Assembly: GCF_014697125.1 (NCBI RefSeq)
Contig: NZ_JACJRG010000048.1
Coordinates: forward strand, 1-37,719
Direction: 5' to 3'
Length of the DNA stretch: 37,719 nt
Source: Anabaena minutissima FACHB-250
Lineage (GTDB): Bacteria > Cyanobacteriota > Cyanobacteriia > Cyanobacteriales > Nostocaceae
Positions within the stretch are counted from its first letter, which is position 1, and every line of letters starts with the position of its first letter. The notes below the pieces were generated by a model that was not told the origin of the DNA, searched no databases, and saw only the letters and a program-made list of their open reading frames with translations. The position numbers were made by a program, and so were the translations under genes. This document shows positions 27,132-35,733 of the stretch, piece by piece.

Positions 27132-29240
27132 TTAAACCTTAACTTGATTCGTTGATTTTAATAATCGACATTCTGCATCTAGGTGTTGAGCCAATGCGGC
27201 AATACTGGGAAATTCCCAAAATAGGGTGGGGTCTAGTTCCCACCCTAGCCACTCGCCTAAATCACTTGTCATGCTAACCGCCACTGATGAATCTAAACCG
27301 TAATGAGCAAAAGACTCTTGAGTGTCTATCTCATCTGGCGGCAGTTTTAGGGATAAAGCTAAATGTGTGACTAACCAGTTTTGAATCTTTTCAGAATTCA
27401 AGGCAGTTTGTTCACTTGCAGAATGATTTTGTGCGCCTTGTTGGACGTGTTCCAATAAGGTTGCTAGAGAGGTTTGCAGTGCTGCTAATTCCAGTTCTTG
27501 GAAGTTGACTTGCCACTCTCCAACAATCTCTAGGTTTCTGGCTAAAAACCCAGTCCTACAGGCTTGACGTTGAATCTTCCCACTAGAGGTTTTAGGAATA
27601 CTAGCTGTTTTGAGTAAGACGACTGCATAAACTTGGAGTTCATGTTGTTGTGATACTGCTTGGCGGATTGCTCCGACTACTTCATCTACATCTAACTGGC
27701 GTAAATAACTCCGTTCTACTTCTTGAGTAATGACTAACCTTTCTTCACCTGCAACGGTAATAGAAAAGGCTGCACCACAACCCAGACGTAAGGCTGAATG
27801 GCTCTTTTGGATTGTGAGTTCGATGTCTTGGGGATAGTGGTTTTGTCCGCGAATAATGATTAAGTCTTTGATGCGACCTGTGACGAATAACTCGCCGTCG
27901 CGGATAAATCCTAAGTCTCCGGTACGGAGAAATTCACCCTCTCCAGTGTCAGCTAAATAGGCTTGAAATGTCTCTTTGGTTGCTTCTGGATTTTGCCAGT
28001 AACCAGCCGCAACGTTTGCACCTGATACCCAGATTTCCCCGATTTCTTCTGGGCTACACTGGGTCAGAGTTTCTGGGTTGGCGATCGCAATTTTCTGCTC
28101 TAACCAAGTCTGTCCACAACTGACTATTTGTTTACCCTGCGGTTGTTCTCCACTAGCTACTACAACTCGATTCTCTTCAATGGCTGCTCCATCAACAGAT
28201 AATATTACAGGTGCAGATATTTTCATCCCTCCAGAAACAAACAAGGTAGTCTCAGCCATGCCATAGCAAGGATAAAAGGCTTCAGCACGAAAGCCGCAAG
28301 ATTTAAACTTGGTAGCAAATTTTTCTAGGGTTTCCGCTTGTACTGGTTCTGCACCGTTAAAGGCCAATTCCCAACTGCTGAGGTCAAGGCTAGCTATCTG
28401 TTCGGGGGTAATTTTGCTCACACACAAGTCATAAGCAAAGTTTGGCCCACCACTGGTAGTAGCTTGATAACGTGAAATGGCTTGCAACCAACGAATGGGT
28501 TTCTGGAGAAAAGCCCCTGGTGACATGAGGTAACAAGATATTCCCAAATATAATGGCTGTAATACGTTTCCAATCAGTCCCATGTCGTGGAATAAGGGCA
28601 ACCAACCCACAAAGATAGTTTTCTGGGTGTGTTGGTAGGCTAGTTGAATCATGTGTTGGTTGTACAGCACATTCTCATGACTAACCATTACCCCTTTTGG
28701 CTTGCCAGTAGAACCAGATGTGTATTGGAGAAAGGCTAGGGTATCGCTATTGATTTGGGGTTGTTGCCAATTGGTTGCCAAGTTGACGTCAATGTTATCA
28801 GTGGCTAGCCATTGTACTTGGGCTAGTTCTGGTGCTTGGTTCACCCACTCTTCCCGGTTGGATAGTAACGCGGTGGTGGTGAGAACTACTGTTGCCTGCG
28901 TATCTGCCACGATCGCCTGGAGTCTTGCTAGATTCTGGTTACGTCGCGGCGGATATGCTGGAACAGCTACTACTTGGGAATACAAACAACCAAAAAAGGC
29001 ACTGATAAATTCTAACCCTGGTGGATAAAGTAACAGAGCGCGATTGCCTTTAGTTACAAGAGTTTGTAACTGAGCGGCGATTGAGCGAGCCTTTTGTTCT
29101 AATGCTTGATAGGTCAAGCTGTAGGCTGCTGTTTCGCCATCCTGCAAAAACGTAAAAGCTGCTTTGTGCGGATGCTGCAAAGCTCTAAATTGCAGGAGGT
29201 CTACTAATGTTGTAGTTTCTTGCAAAATAATTGATTTCAA
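27132..29240 (-). CDS. Fatty acyl-AMP ligase fused to ACP; TTG start
   Basis: A 702-residue loading enzyme. Residues 1-580 form a FAAL (YTSGSTGKPKG, GWLPLFHDMGL, YGMAETTL, RTGDLGF, TSSGKIQ). Residues about 620-695 form an ACP (HYGLDSS, Ser651). It activates a fatty acid and loads it on its own carrier, giving the starter for the PKS downstream. Its paralogue at 16415-18184 lacks the ACP. It is the first gene of the leftward operon. No ATG lies near the expected N-terminus: the frame is open upstream to a TAA near 29310, and the first plausible start is TTG at 29240, preceded by AAAAAA and no Shine-Dalgarno. Alignment with the second FAAL (LVDLLQFRA versus FVELLQYRA) supports this start region. 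Matches PuwI (FAAL-carrier fusion) of puwainaphycin clusters by architecture. Confidence 0.93.
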   Translation of the reverse strand: MKSIILQETTTLVDLLQFRALQHPHKAAFTFLQDGETAAYSLTYQALEQKARSIAAQLQTLVTKGNRALLLYPPGLEFISAFFGCLYSQVVAVPAYPPRRNQNLARLQAIVADTQATVVLTTTALLSNREEWVNQAPELAQVQWLATDNIDVNLATNWQQPQINSDTLAFLQYTSGSTGKPKGVMVSHENVLYNQHMIQLAYQHTQKTIFVGWLPLFHDMGLIGNVLQPLYLGISCYLMSPGAFLQKPIRWLQAISRYQATTSGGPNFAYDLCVSKITPEQIASLDLSSWELAFNGAEPVQAETLEKFATKFKSCGFRAEAFYPCYGMAETTLFVSGGMKISAPVILSVDGAAIEENRVVVASGEQPQGKQIVSCGQTWLEQKIAIANPETLTQCSPEEIGEIWVSGANVAAGYWQNPEATKETFQAYLADTGEGEFLRTGDLGFIRDGELFVTGRIKDLIIIRGQNHYPQDIELTIQKSHSALRLGCGAAFSITVAGEERLVITQEVERSYLRQLDVDEVVGAIRQAVSQQHELQVYAVVLLKTASIPKTSSGKIQRQACRTGFLARNLEIVGEWQVNFQELELAALQTSLATLLEHVQQGAQNHSASEQTALNSEKIQNWLVTHLALSLKLPPDEIDTQESFAHYGLDSSVAVSMTSDLGEWLGWELDPTLFWEFPSIAALAQHLDAECRLLKSTNQVKV

Positions 29241-29877
29241 TTTTTTACACGCACAAACGAAAGTGTATACAGAAATTCGGTTTGATTCCTGAATTTACTT
29301 GCGTCGGCAGAAAACAGGTAACTCTTAATAGGGAACTGGAAAGAAGGGATATATAGACTCTGAGTCTTGTCTAGCAATCAAACAGGAGTCCTATTTGATA
29401 CTTCGTAAAACTTTATTTAAGCCCACATAGTATCTTTAATACCATAAAAATAGCACAAATTAAACGCTTAATAGCTTGATTTTAATAAAATACTTTTTTT
29501 TCTAAGTCAAAATTAACACAAATATATTGGCATACAACCCCTGTACAGATTATTAAAAGAGCATTAAACTTTCTTTAAATCAAGAGATTTGAGCAAATCA
29601 CTTTATATTCAGAGAGATAAAATCAGTAACTCTTTTATATACTGTGTACTGCTATAAATTGAGATGATCAGTACACGTATTACATTTTACTGCAAAGATT
29701 CTTCGTATATAAAGGCAGTGAAGCCTAGGGGATGATAAGGCAAGGAAATTTGACCGAAGAAGCAGGGGGGAAGGGAGCAGGGAGCAGGGGAGAAGTCCCG
29801 CCACCCCTTGCCACCCAGAAAAGCTGCCCATTTTCCTCTTGTTGACCAATGCTACTTACCATCTCCTACCGCTAACA
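29241..29877. other. 637-bp gene-free region upstream of biosynthetic operon
   Basis: AT-rich stretch between the operon start and the 3' end of the dynamin-like gene, so it must hold the promoter of the leftward biosynthetic operon. A TATACA stretch lies 20-25 bp before the TTG start on the minus strand, but no convincing -35 box pairs with it. Near 29760-29800 there is a G-rich degenerate heptamer repeat (GGAGCAG at 29774-29787 plus variants). A 65-codon open frame here runs through that repeat and lacks homology I recognise; I do not call it a gene. Confidence 0.6.
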
Positions 29878-31968
29878 CTAATCAGCACTCTTCGCTGTTT
29901 CGGTGTTAACAACACTATAAACTTTGTCAACCTGCTGTAGCTGTTGGTAAACTTCTGCGGCTACTGATTGGAGACGCTGAGATTCAGTTTGCAAGTTAAT
30001 TTCATGTGCTGCTTTTTGCTGGAGCAAGTTATCTAATTCTGCTCTTCTTTGAGTAATATCTTTGTTGATTTGCTCAATCACTTCCCGTTCGTAGGTGTTG
30101 AAGCATTCTTCTACCCCTGTACGGATTTGGGGGAGATATTCTTCAGCCGCCTGTGGGAGATATTTCGTTAGTTCCTTTTGAGTCGTCTGGACTAATTTTT
30201 GCCTAGCTTGGTCGGCTTGGACAAAGCCAATACCCATACCCAAAAACGCCAACCCCACAGGCCCTAAAAAAATCCCAGTGATGCTGCTGGTAACACTGTT
30301 CACACCAATTGCTGCGATGTAATTAAGTAAAATATTTTTCCAGTCAAAGCCTGCTTGTGCCATCGCCACGCCAGCAATGTTACCCCTAGACAAAGATAAT
30401 AATCCCATCGCCCATTTTGTCCAAGTAGGTGAATCTTCTGCGGTAGTATTTTGGGGTTTACGTTTTAGTTCTTGTCCCGATAATTTATTGGCGATTTGGT
30501 CTGTAACTTGGCTGTATGAAGCACCATAGGTTGCTGCACTGGTGGAAAGTTTGGCAAAGGCTGCATTCATATCTTGTTCTACTGTCAACGTCCAAGTCGC
30601 AATTTTATCGGCTGTGTATTGCTCGAAAGCTTGTTGTAGCAACTCGTTAAAGGCTTCACGTTTATCTTTGTTTAAAAAATCGAATAGTTCTAAGTCTGGT
30701 TGGTAGGGTAAAAAATCAGTTTCAAAGGTATTACCCAAATTGAGAATGTAAGACCGCAAAGATTCCGCAATAGTCTTGGCTTGAATATCTCTTGTGGTGA
30801 TAATTTCTTGCTGAAATTGATCACGAATTATGCCTAACTGCTCAAATTCTGGTTCTACGGAACTAATGCGCTGTTTCATTTCACTCACATCTTGGTTGAG
30901 TAAGGAAAGGCGGCGTTGAATAGCAGCTTGGATGTTGGTGTAGGTTTGGTGAGCCAGGATAATCGCTGGTTGTAGTTGAGCGATCGCTCGATCTTGAGTT
31001 AAAAAGGTATTGAGCGATCGCAGCAATTCTGGAAATCCTGTACCTTCTAAGGAGGCTGATTGATCCTTAATTCTTCTTCTCAGGGCATTAATGGCAGAAA
31101 TCTCAAAGACGCGCTCAGAATAAATATTTTTTCCATTAATTTGACAGTATTGTGCTAAATTCACCTCAAATAATTCTCGCAATTGCATCTCTGCTGTTTG
31201 CAATTCTTCTTCGTCATCTGGATCTAGAATGCCTTCTTGAATTTGATCCCAACCATTAATAATAAAAAATACCGTCAAACCACGACCTTTAATATAATTT
31301 TCTAGGTAGCGTCGCTCGGCTAAAGTGTAAGGCTGAGATGCCCTCATCAAAAACAGAATTGCATGACAATTATTGATGTATCCTAATGATGTTTCATTTC
31401 TGTCTTCGGTGTCGTTTAGTCCTGGGCTATCGATAATTTCTAGCCCTTTGGATAAAAGCGGTAATGGGTATTCTACAATGGCATGACTGACTTCAGCAAA
31501 TACCATTTTTTTGCCTTTGCCTAGCTGTTTAGCTTCTTTTGGATCAATCGTGTACTTCTGCTTAAATTCTTTAAATTCAAGCTGTTCTGGAGTTTTTTCA
31601 ACATTAAAATGAACAGTTACCTTTTTCTCTTCTCCATAACGCAAAATCGTCAAAAGAGCAGTACAGGGATTAACTGCATTCGGCAGGATATTTTCCCCAA
31701 TTAAGGCATTAATAAACGTGCTTTTCCCTCGCTTCATATCGCCTAAAACGAGTAAGCGAAATATACCTTGATGCAGATTTTGGCTGGCTAAATTGATGTT
31801 TTCAATATCTGAACTCAAACCTAGTGCGCCCGAAGTCTTTTTTCCAGCTAATTCCGCTTGACTAAGGATGTCACCCATCTGCGCTAAACATACAGAGATT
31901 TCTTGACGAACTCCAGCGACTTTATCTAAATTATCAATAAAACTTTCAGCTTGAATTGTGTGATCCAT
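29878..31968 (-). CDS. Bacterial dynamin-like protein (BDLP), GTPase
   Basis: A membrane-remodelling GTPase of about 696 residues that closely follows the Nostoc punctiforme BDLP I recall (693 residues) along its whole length. Numbering from a TTG eight codons upstream: P-loop GDMKRGKS at 84-91; switch Thr in NPCTALL near 111; G3 DSPG near 188; a G4-like NGWD near 247 in place of TKxD, as in BDLP; long alpha-helical neck and trunk; and a hydrophobic paddle near 555-605 (ILLNYIAAIG through GPVGLAFLGMGIGF) that inserts into lipid. I prefer the ATG at 31968 because it matches the N. punctiforme N-terminus. Known members form GTP-dependent lipid tubes at cyanobacterial membranes. It is transcribed in the same direction as the biosynthetic operon but lies 637 bp upstream, so it is probably a separate unit. 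A link to the lipopeptide is only speculative. Confidence 0.93.
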   Translation of the reverse strand: MDHTIQAESFIDNLDKVAGVRQEISVCLAQMGDILSQAELAGKKTSGALGLSSDIENINLASQNLHQGIFRLLVLGDMKRGKSTFINALIGENILPNAVNPCTALLTILRYGEEKKVTVHFNVEKTPEQLEFKEFKQKYTIDPKEAKQLGKGKKMVFAEVSHAIVEYPLPLLSKGLEIIDSPGLNDTEDRNETSLGYINNCHAILFLMRASQPYTLAERRYLENYIKGRGLTVFFIINGWDQIQEGILDPDDEEELQTAEMQLRELFEVNLAQYCQINGKNIYSERVFEISAINALRRRIKDQSASLEGTGFPELLRSLNTFLTQDRAIAQLQPAIILAHQTYTNIQAAIQRRLSLLNQDVSEMKQRISSVEPEFEQLGIIRDQFQQEIITTRDIQAKTIAESLRSYILNLGNTFETDFLPYQPDLELFDFLNKDKREAFNELLQQAFEQYTADKIATWTLTVEQDMNAAFAKLSTSAATYGASYSQVTDQIANKLSGQELKRKPQNTTAEDSPTWTKWAMGLLSLSRGNIAGVAMAQAGFDWKNILLNYIAAIGVNSVTSSITGIFLGPVGLAFLGMGIGFVQADQARQKLVQTTQKELTKYLPQAAEEYLPQIRTGVEECFNTYEREVIEQINKDITQRRAELDNLLQQKAAHEINLQTESQRLQSVAAEVYQQLQQVDKVYSVVNTETAKSAD

Positions 31969-32551
31969 ACTATTAAAAGAGTAAAAAGTCAATATTTAAA
32001 AAAATATTTATGAAATACGCGGACTTGAAAGAAGTCATACACCATTTTCAAAACATCTTTGATAGCAAAACGCTGTATAAGAAATGGTAATAAGCTAATC
32101 GTCATTTAAATTGCACCATTTTCATGGTCATCAAAGCTGCAAACCCTCACCCTTGCTCCCTGCTCCCCTGTGGCCTCAATGGGACAAAAAATTTAAAGCT
32201 TTGAGGCACTTAGCCCTAAGTAATAGAAATGTAACGTGTTTAATTCTACTATAGGGGGTGACATAGGACGTATGTAAATGATTGTGAAGAAATATCTTGA
32301 GGAATGATACAGTAGTTTTGAGATCAAACCAAGTATACTAGTATTGCGATCATCACCTAGTTCGTAAAACCTTAATATAGCTTAGGTAATAGCGTCGCAT
32401 TAAAAATTCTTGAAGTTACAATCTATCTCAGTAGACTTGGGGTTAACCTGCAAATGACTGGTTTAATACTTAACCAAGTGCGATCGCAGGTTTAGTCAGA
32501 AAACAGAATCGAGCGAACATAGTCCTTTAATTAAATCTTTAGGTGATTTGT
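31969..32551. other. 583-bp divergent intergenic region
   Basis: Lies between the divergent dynamin-like and small membrane protein genes and must contain promoters for both. It holds a short heptamer repeat (GCTCCCT/GCTCCCC, 32155-32168), the same family as the one at 29774, and a HIP1 octamer at 32480-32487. I found no clear paired -35/-10 boxes, riboswitch or tRNA. Confidence 0.6.
32541..32546 (+). promoter_or_regulatory. Ribosome binding site deciding start of small membrane protein
   Basis: AGGTGA lies five bases before ATG 32552. It contains the upstream in-frame GTG (32543), so the ATG is the more likely start and the protein is 130 rather than 133 residues. Confidence 0.65.
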
Positions 32552-32944
32552 ATGGATGAAGTGGTGAAAAAGCTGGCATCGCTGGGGTTACCTGGTGCAA
32601 TGCTGGTAATCGTAATTGCAACAACAGGTCTAGAAGGTAATGTTGTTGTTCCTATGGTTCTGGCTACCCTTGGTGGCCCATTTGGGATGATGGGAGGCTT
32701 GGCAGTTTTAGGAATTGTGACTCTGGTAACTGAATCCTTAGCAGGGTATGGGATTGAAAAAGTGCTGAGTGCTGTTTACACAGAACGCAGCAAAAATGAA
32801 GCACTGGGAGGTATTTTGAGAGAAATTAACAGTTTGCCTATTTCCGATGAACTGAAAATTAAACTCAAAGATAATATTTCTAATCCACCCAAAACAGAAG
32901 CCGATTTAGTAGTTGTTGGTTCCCAAGTTGCGGAAATTCAATAG
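32552..32944 (+). CDS. Small membrane protein of unknown function
   Basis: A 130-residue protein that I do not recognise. The start is ATG 32552: AGGTGA at 32541-32546 is a good Shine-Dalgarno at the right distance, whereas the GTG at 32543 lies inside it. After an amphipathic N-terminus (DEVVKKLASLG) come two glycine-rich hydrophobic stretches, about residues 11-42 (PGAMLVIVIATTGL onwards) and 44-63 (GPFGMMGGLAVLGIVTLV), which could be two membrane spans or a hairpin. The remaining 65 residues are charged and soluble and end in VVGSQVAEIQ. It is transcribed towards the LamG-patatin gene, 394 bp away, and divergently from the dynamin-like gene. Both neighbours act on membranes, which is the only functional hint. 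A holin-like role cannot be excluded but nothing supports it. Confidence 0.72.
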   Translation: MDEVVKKLASLGLPGAMLVIVIATTGLEGNVVVPMVLATLGGPFGMMGGLAVLGIVTLVTESLAGYGIEKVLSAVYTERSKNEALGGILREINSLPISDELKIKLKDNISNPPKTEADLVVVGSQVAEIQ

Positions 32945-33338
32945 TCACTATCTGCATAATTTTCTGATGCAATTCTAAGCATGGTTCGTAGTGAGGGCTT
33001 TAACCCTACTCTGTTACCATAGTGGACACATAAAAAGGTTAGAGACACTCTCACTACAAACCTTTCATTAATTCATGACTTAACAGAGTAAATGGTCTAG
33101 AGGTTCATTAAGGATGCGATCGCCTATCGTATCGTGTCGGCAGACTCAATGATGAGAGTCAAACCGTCAGATGGCAAGTCAGGAAATATATAGAGACTTA
33201 TAGAAAAGGCGATCGCTCATATTACATACTAGTACCCCTATACGAAAGTCAAAAGTCTCGTATATCGAGGCTTTTACTTGTTTGAAATCGTAGCTTGATT
33301 TAAGCCGTGCTGTACTAGATAAGTTAACAACTATTTTG
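32945..33338. other. 394-bp gene-free region with HIP1 sites and dispersed palindrome
   Basis: Between the small membrane protein gene and the LamG-patatin gene. It carries a palindrome-like copy of the dispersed repeat at 32994-33007 (AGGGCTTTAACCCT, preceded by GTTCGTAGTG) and two HIP1 octamers at 33116-33123 and 33209-33216. A 110-codon open frame on the minus strand overlaps the start of the patatin gene and is rejected. No defined promoter was recognised. Confidence 0.55.
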
Positions 33339-35351
33339 ATGCCGTGGAAGAGTTGTACAGTCAATTCTTCCGTCTCCCCACAAAAGAAGCAAGCTAAAAA
33401 GCATTTAGCACCTGAAATAATGGTTAAAGATAACGAACAAAACCAGTCAGAAGCAGCAGTAGCACTACAGCCAAACCAGTTTACTCCATCAGGTTTGGTG
33501 TTTGATGGCAAAGATATTTATATTGATTTAGGTAAAAAACCAGAATTTAAAATTGCACAGCAAATTACCTTAGAAGCTTGGATTAATTGTCAAGCGCAAA
33601 GAAGAAGAACCGGAATTATCACGAACGTTTTTGACACTGGTCAAATTGAAAGTGGATATGGTCTACTCTTAGATGGTAAAAGTGGGATATTCTTCGCCTT
33701 AAAAACTCCATCCAAAGGCATTCAATATCTTAGTAGTAAGGAAAATTCCATCCAACTAAATCACTGGCATCACATCGCCGGCACTTATGACGGTAAACGC
33801 ATGAGAGTATACGTTGATGGTGTAGAAAAAGCCACTAAAGCCACAGCCGATAGCAGCATTGATTACAATCCCGAAAATAACTTAGTAATTGGAATTTACC
33901 AAGATAATAACGAATCCTATCCATTTCAAGGACAAATCGCAGAAGTTCGCATCTGGAACAAGGCTCGTTCTGAAGCAGAAATTCAAGCTGATATGACTCA
34001 TATTCTTGTAGGGAATGAACCGGGATTAGTAGGCTACTGGCCACTAAGCGATGCACCGGGAACAATAATAATACAAGATAAAACTAATCACGCCAACCAC
34101 GGCAATATTATTGATAAAACTGTTGGGGTGAAAACAGAAATTTCTAGAGAAAACCAACAGCCAACACCACCCCAATCAGAATCTCAAGAAGTTATACCAA
34201 AAACAACTCAACCACCTACACCTATGCTAGAACAAACACAAGTTATCATTCCAGAAACGCCTCAAGCCACTAAAACTAAACAGGAACGCACAAAAAATAA
34301 AACAAGCAAGTATCCATACAAGATTTTGTCAATTGATGGTGGTGGTATTCGGGGAATTATCCCAGCGATGATTCTCGAAGAAATTGAAACACGCACCCAA
34401 AAACCAATCGCCAGTTTGTTTGATCTCATTGCGGGAACTTCAACGGGAGGAATTGTAGCACTAGGGTTAACTAAACCTCAATTAAATGCCACAAAAAAAC
34501 CTGCATACACTGCTAAAGACTTAGTTAATATCTTTGCCGAGCATGGTAATGTAATATTTTATGAGCCACTATACGCAGAACTATTAGGAGAATTCGACGA
34601 AATTCTCAAACCAAAATATACATCCGAGGGAAGAAACGACATCCTCACCCAATATTTTGGCTCTACAACAATAGTGGAAGCTATTACAGAAATTCTCATT
34701 CCTAGCTATGATATTGAACAGCGAGTACCAGTGTTGTTTAGCAGTAATATTAACAAAGAAAATATTACATCTAGAAAATTGCGCAAGATAGGTGAGGGCT
34801 TTACCATGAAAGAAGCAGCAATGGCAACTAGTGCTGCACCAACATATTTTGCCCCATATCGCATTCCTACATCACATAACGAAAATGGTTTCTATACATT
34901 AGTAGATGGGGGAGTTTTCGCTAATAATCCCACTGGGTTAGCCGTAATAGAATCTATCATTGGTGCTAAAGAAGCTATCAAGAAAGGTGAAGAACCTTGG
35001 ACTCTTGATAATACGTTAGTAGTTTCTTTGGGAACAGGTTCACTCACCAAACCATACCCTTACCAAGAAGCGAAAAATTGGGGATTATTAGGCTGGGCTA
35101 GACCAATGTTAAATATTGTTTTAGACGGTGTAAATCAAGCTATTTCTAGTCAAATAGAAGAACTCATCCCCCAATCTGAAGATAAATCCCAACAACAGTA
35201 TTACCGCTTACAAGCATACTTAGATGAAAGCTTAGAAGCAATGGATAATGCGAAGTTTAACAATATTCGGATGCTGATTCAAGTAGCCAAGCAAATGATT
35301 GCAGAGAGAACAGAAGAAATAGATGAATTATGCAATAAATTAGTGAATTAA
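33339..35351 (+). CDS. LamG-patatin fusion, predicted phospholipase/acyl hydrolase
   Basis: About 670 residues. Numbering from the TTG at 33336: residues about 45-240 form a LamG/concanavalin-like jelly roll (YIDLG, ITLEAWIN, HWHHIAGTYDGKRMRVYVDG, ARSEAEIQADM); a Pro/Thr/Gln-rich linker spans about 265-325; then a patatin-like lipase domain with the oxyanion loop GGGIRG (335-340), nucleophile Ser369 in GTSTGG and catalytic Asp524 in DGG. All catalytic residues are intact, so hydrolysis of membrane lipid acyl esters is expected. LamG domains usually bind carbohydrate or other ligands, so it may target or regulate the lipase. No signal peptide is visible, so it is probably cytoplasmic. Start uncertain: TTG 33336, ATG 33339, or ATG 33420, which still precedes the LamG domain; none has a good Shine-Dalgarno. 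Patatin lipases also serve as effectors in phage defence, but no sensor gene is visible here. Confidence 0.9.
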   Translation: MPWKSCTVNSSVSPQKKQAKKHLAPEIMVKDNEQNQSEAAVALQPNQFTPSGLVFDGKDIYIDLGKKPEFKIAQQITLEAWINCQAQRRRTGIITNVFDTGQIESGYGLLLDGKSGIFFALKTPSKGIQYLSSKENSIQLNHWHHIAGTYDGKRMRVYVDGVEKATKATADSSIDYNPENNLVIGIYQDNNESYPFQGQIAEVRIWNKARSEAEIQADMTHILVGNEPGLVGYWPLSDAPGTIIIQDKTNHANHGNIIDKTVGVKTEISRENQQPTPPQSESQEVIPKTTQPPTPMLEQTQVIIPETPQATKTKQERTKNKTSKYPYKILSIDGGGIRGIIPAMILEEIETRTQKPIASLFDLIAGTSTGGIVALGLTKPQLNATKKPAYTAKDLVNIFAEHGNVIFYEPLYAELLGEFDEILKPKYTSEGRNDILTQYFGSTTIVEAITEILIPSYDIEQRVPVLFSSNINKENITSRKLRKIGEGFTMKEAAMATSAAPTYFAPYRIPTSHNENGFYTLVDGGVFANNPTGLAVIESIIGAKEAIKKGEEPWTLDNTLVVSLGTGSLTKPYPYQEAKNWGLLGWARPMLNIVLDGVNQAISSQIEELIPQSEDKSQQQYYRLQAYLDESLEAMDNAKFNNIRMLIQVAKQMIAERTEEIDELCNKLVN

Positions 35352-35543
35352 AAATAAATTTCTAGTACAATACGGTTCAGTTAAGAATAATTGGTAGTAG
35401 GTTGGGAAGCCACCGCCTTGGACGGGTTTCCCGGCTTGGGGCGAGTGGCGTTTGACGTAAGGAAACCCAACACTAAGATAATGTTGCGCTGCGCTTAACC
35501 CAAGCTACGTCTAATGGACTATTTTAGCCTGGTCAAGCCACTA
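35352..35543. repeat. Dispersed-repeat-like sequence after patatin gene
   Basis: Non-coding. Positions 35398-35475 contain an imperfect inverted repeat around GCCACCGCC and GGCGAGTGGC, followed by AACCCAACAC and by TTGCGCTGCGCTTAACCC. This style is common among interspersed repeats in Nostoc intergenic regions (from memory). The hairpin could end transcription of the patatin gene, but it lacks a T-tract. Confidence 0.45.
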
Positions 35544-35661
35544 CTAGTAGGTCATCAAATGTGAATTGAGGCATAAGCAAGTTCGTAGTATTCGCATAGC
35601 GTCTCGTAGAGACGCTATGCGAATACTACGAACCCTCAAAACTAACTTGATAGACTACTAG
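35544..35661. mobile_element. MITE-like element, about 118 bp
   Basis: The ends are imperfect inverted repeats: 35544-35558 (CTAGTAGGTCATCAA) and 35647-35661 (TTGATAGACTACTAG), with 12 of 15 bases pairing. Inside is a perfect 25-bp inverted repeat, 35581-35605 and 35609-35633, around a 3-base loop (GTA). There is no coding capacity. The structure fits a miniature inverted-repeat element or a Nostoc hairpin repeat. It lies 72 bp before the plus-strand NRPS start, so it may affect that gene's transcription. I could not identify a clear target-site duplication. Confidence 0.6.
35581..35633. repeat. Perfect 25-bp hairpin with 3-nt loop
   Basis: Left arm GTTCGTAGTATTCGCATAGC plus GTCTC, right arm its exact reverse complement, loop GTA. 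Core of the MITE-like element. Strong enough to form a stable stem in RNA read from either strand. Confidence 0.95.
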
Positions 35662-35695
35662 ATTCAAGTCTGCGTTTTAATTTCACAGTAAGAAA

Positions 35696-35709
35696 AGGAC
35701 TTTAGTCCT
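35696..35709. repeat. Copy of dispersed palindrome before NRPS start
   Basis: AGGACTTTAGTCCT followed by CTCACTACAAAC, 24 bp upstream of the ATG of the plus-strand NRPS. Related to the copies at 16396-16409 and 32994-33007. Confidence 0.6.
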
Positions 35710-35733
35710 CACTACAAACAATTTTTAAAATTT

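Noticed and set aside
29652..29849. 65-codon open frame on the minus strand between the dynamin-like gene and the operon
   Set aside because: It runs through a G-rich heptamer repeat, has no Shine-Dalgarno and gives a low-complexity Leu/Ser-rich product.
32552..32944. Phage holin
   Set aside because: Two hydrophobic segments alone are not enough and there are no phage genes or endolysin nearby.
33179..33511. 110-codon minus-strand frame
   Set aside because: It overlaps the start of the LamG-patatin gene in antisense and crosses HIP1 sites in the spacer; no recognisable domain.
33339..35351. CBASS-type phage-defence operon
   Set aside because: A patatin is present but no nucleotide cyclase or ancillary gene was found next to it.
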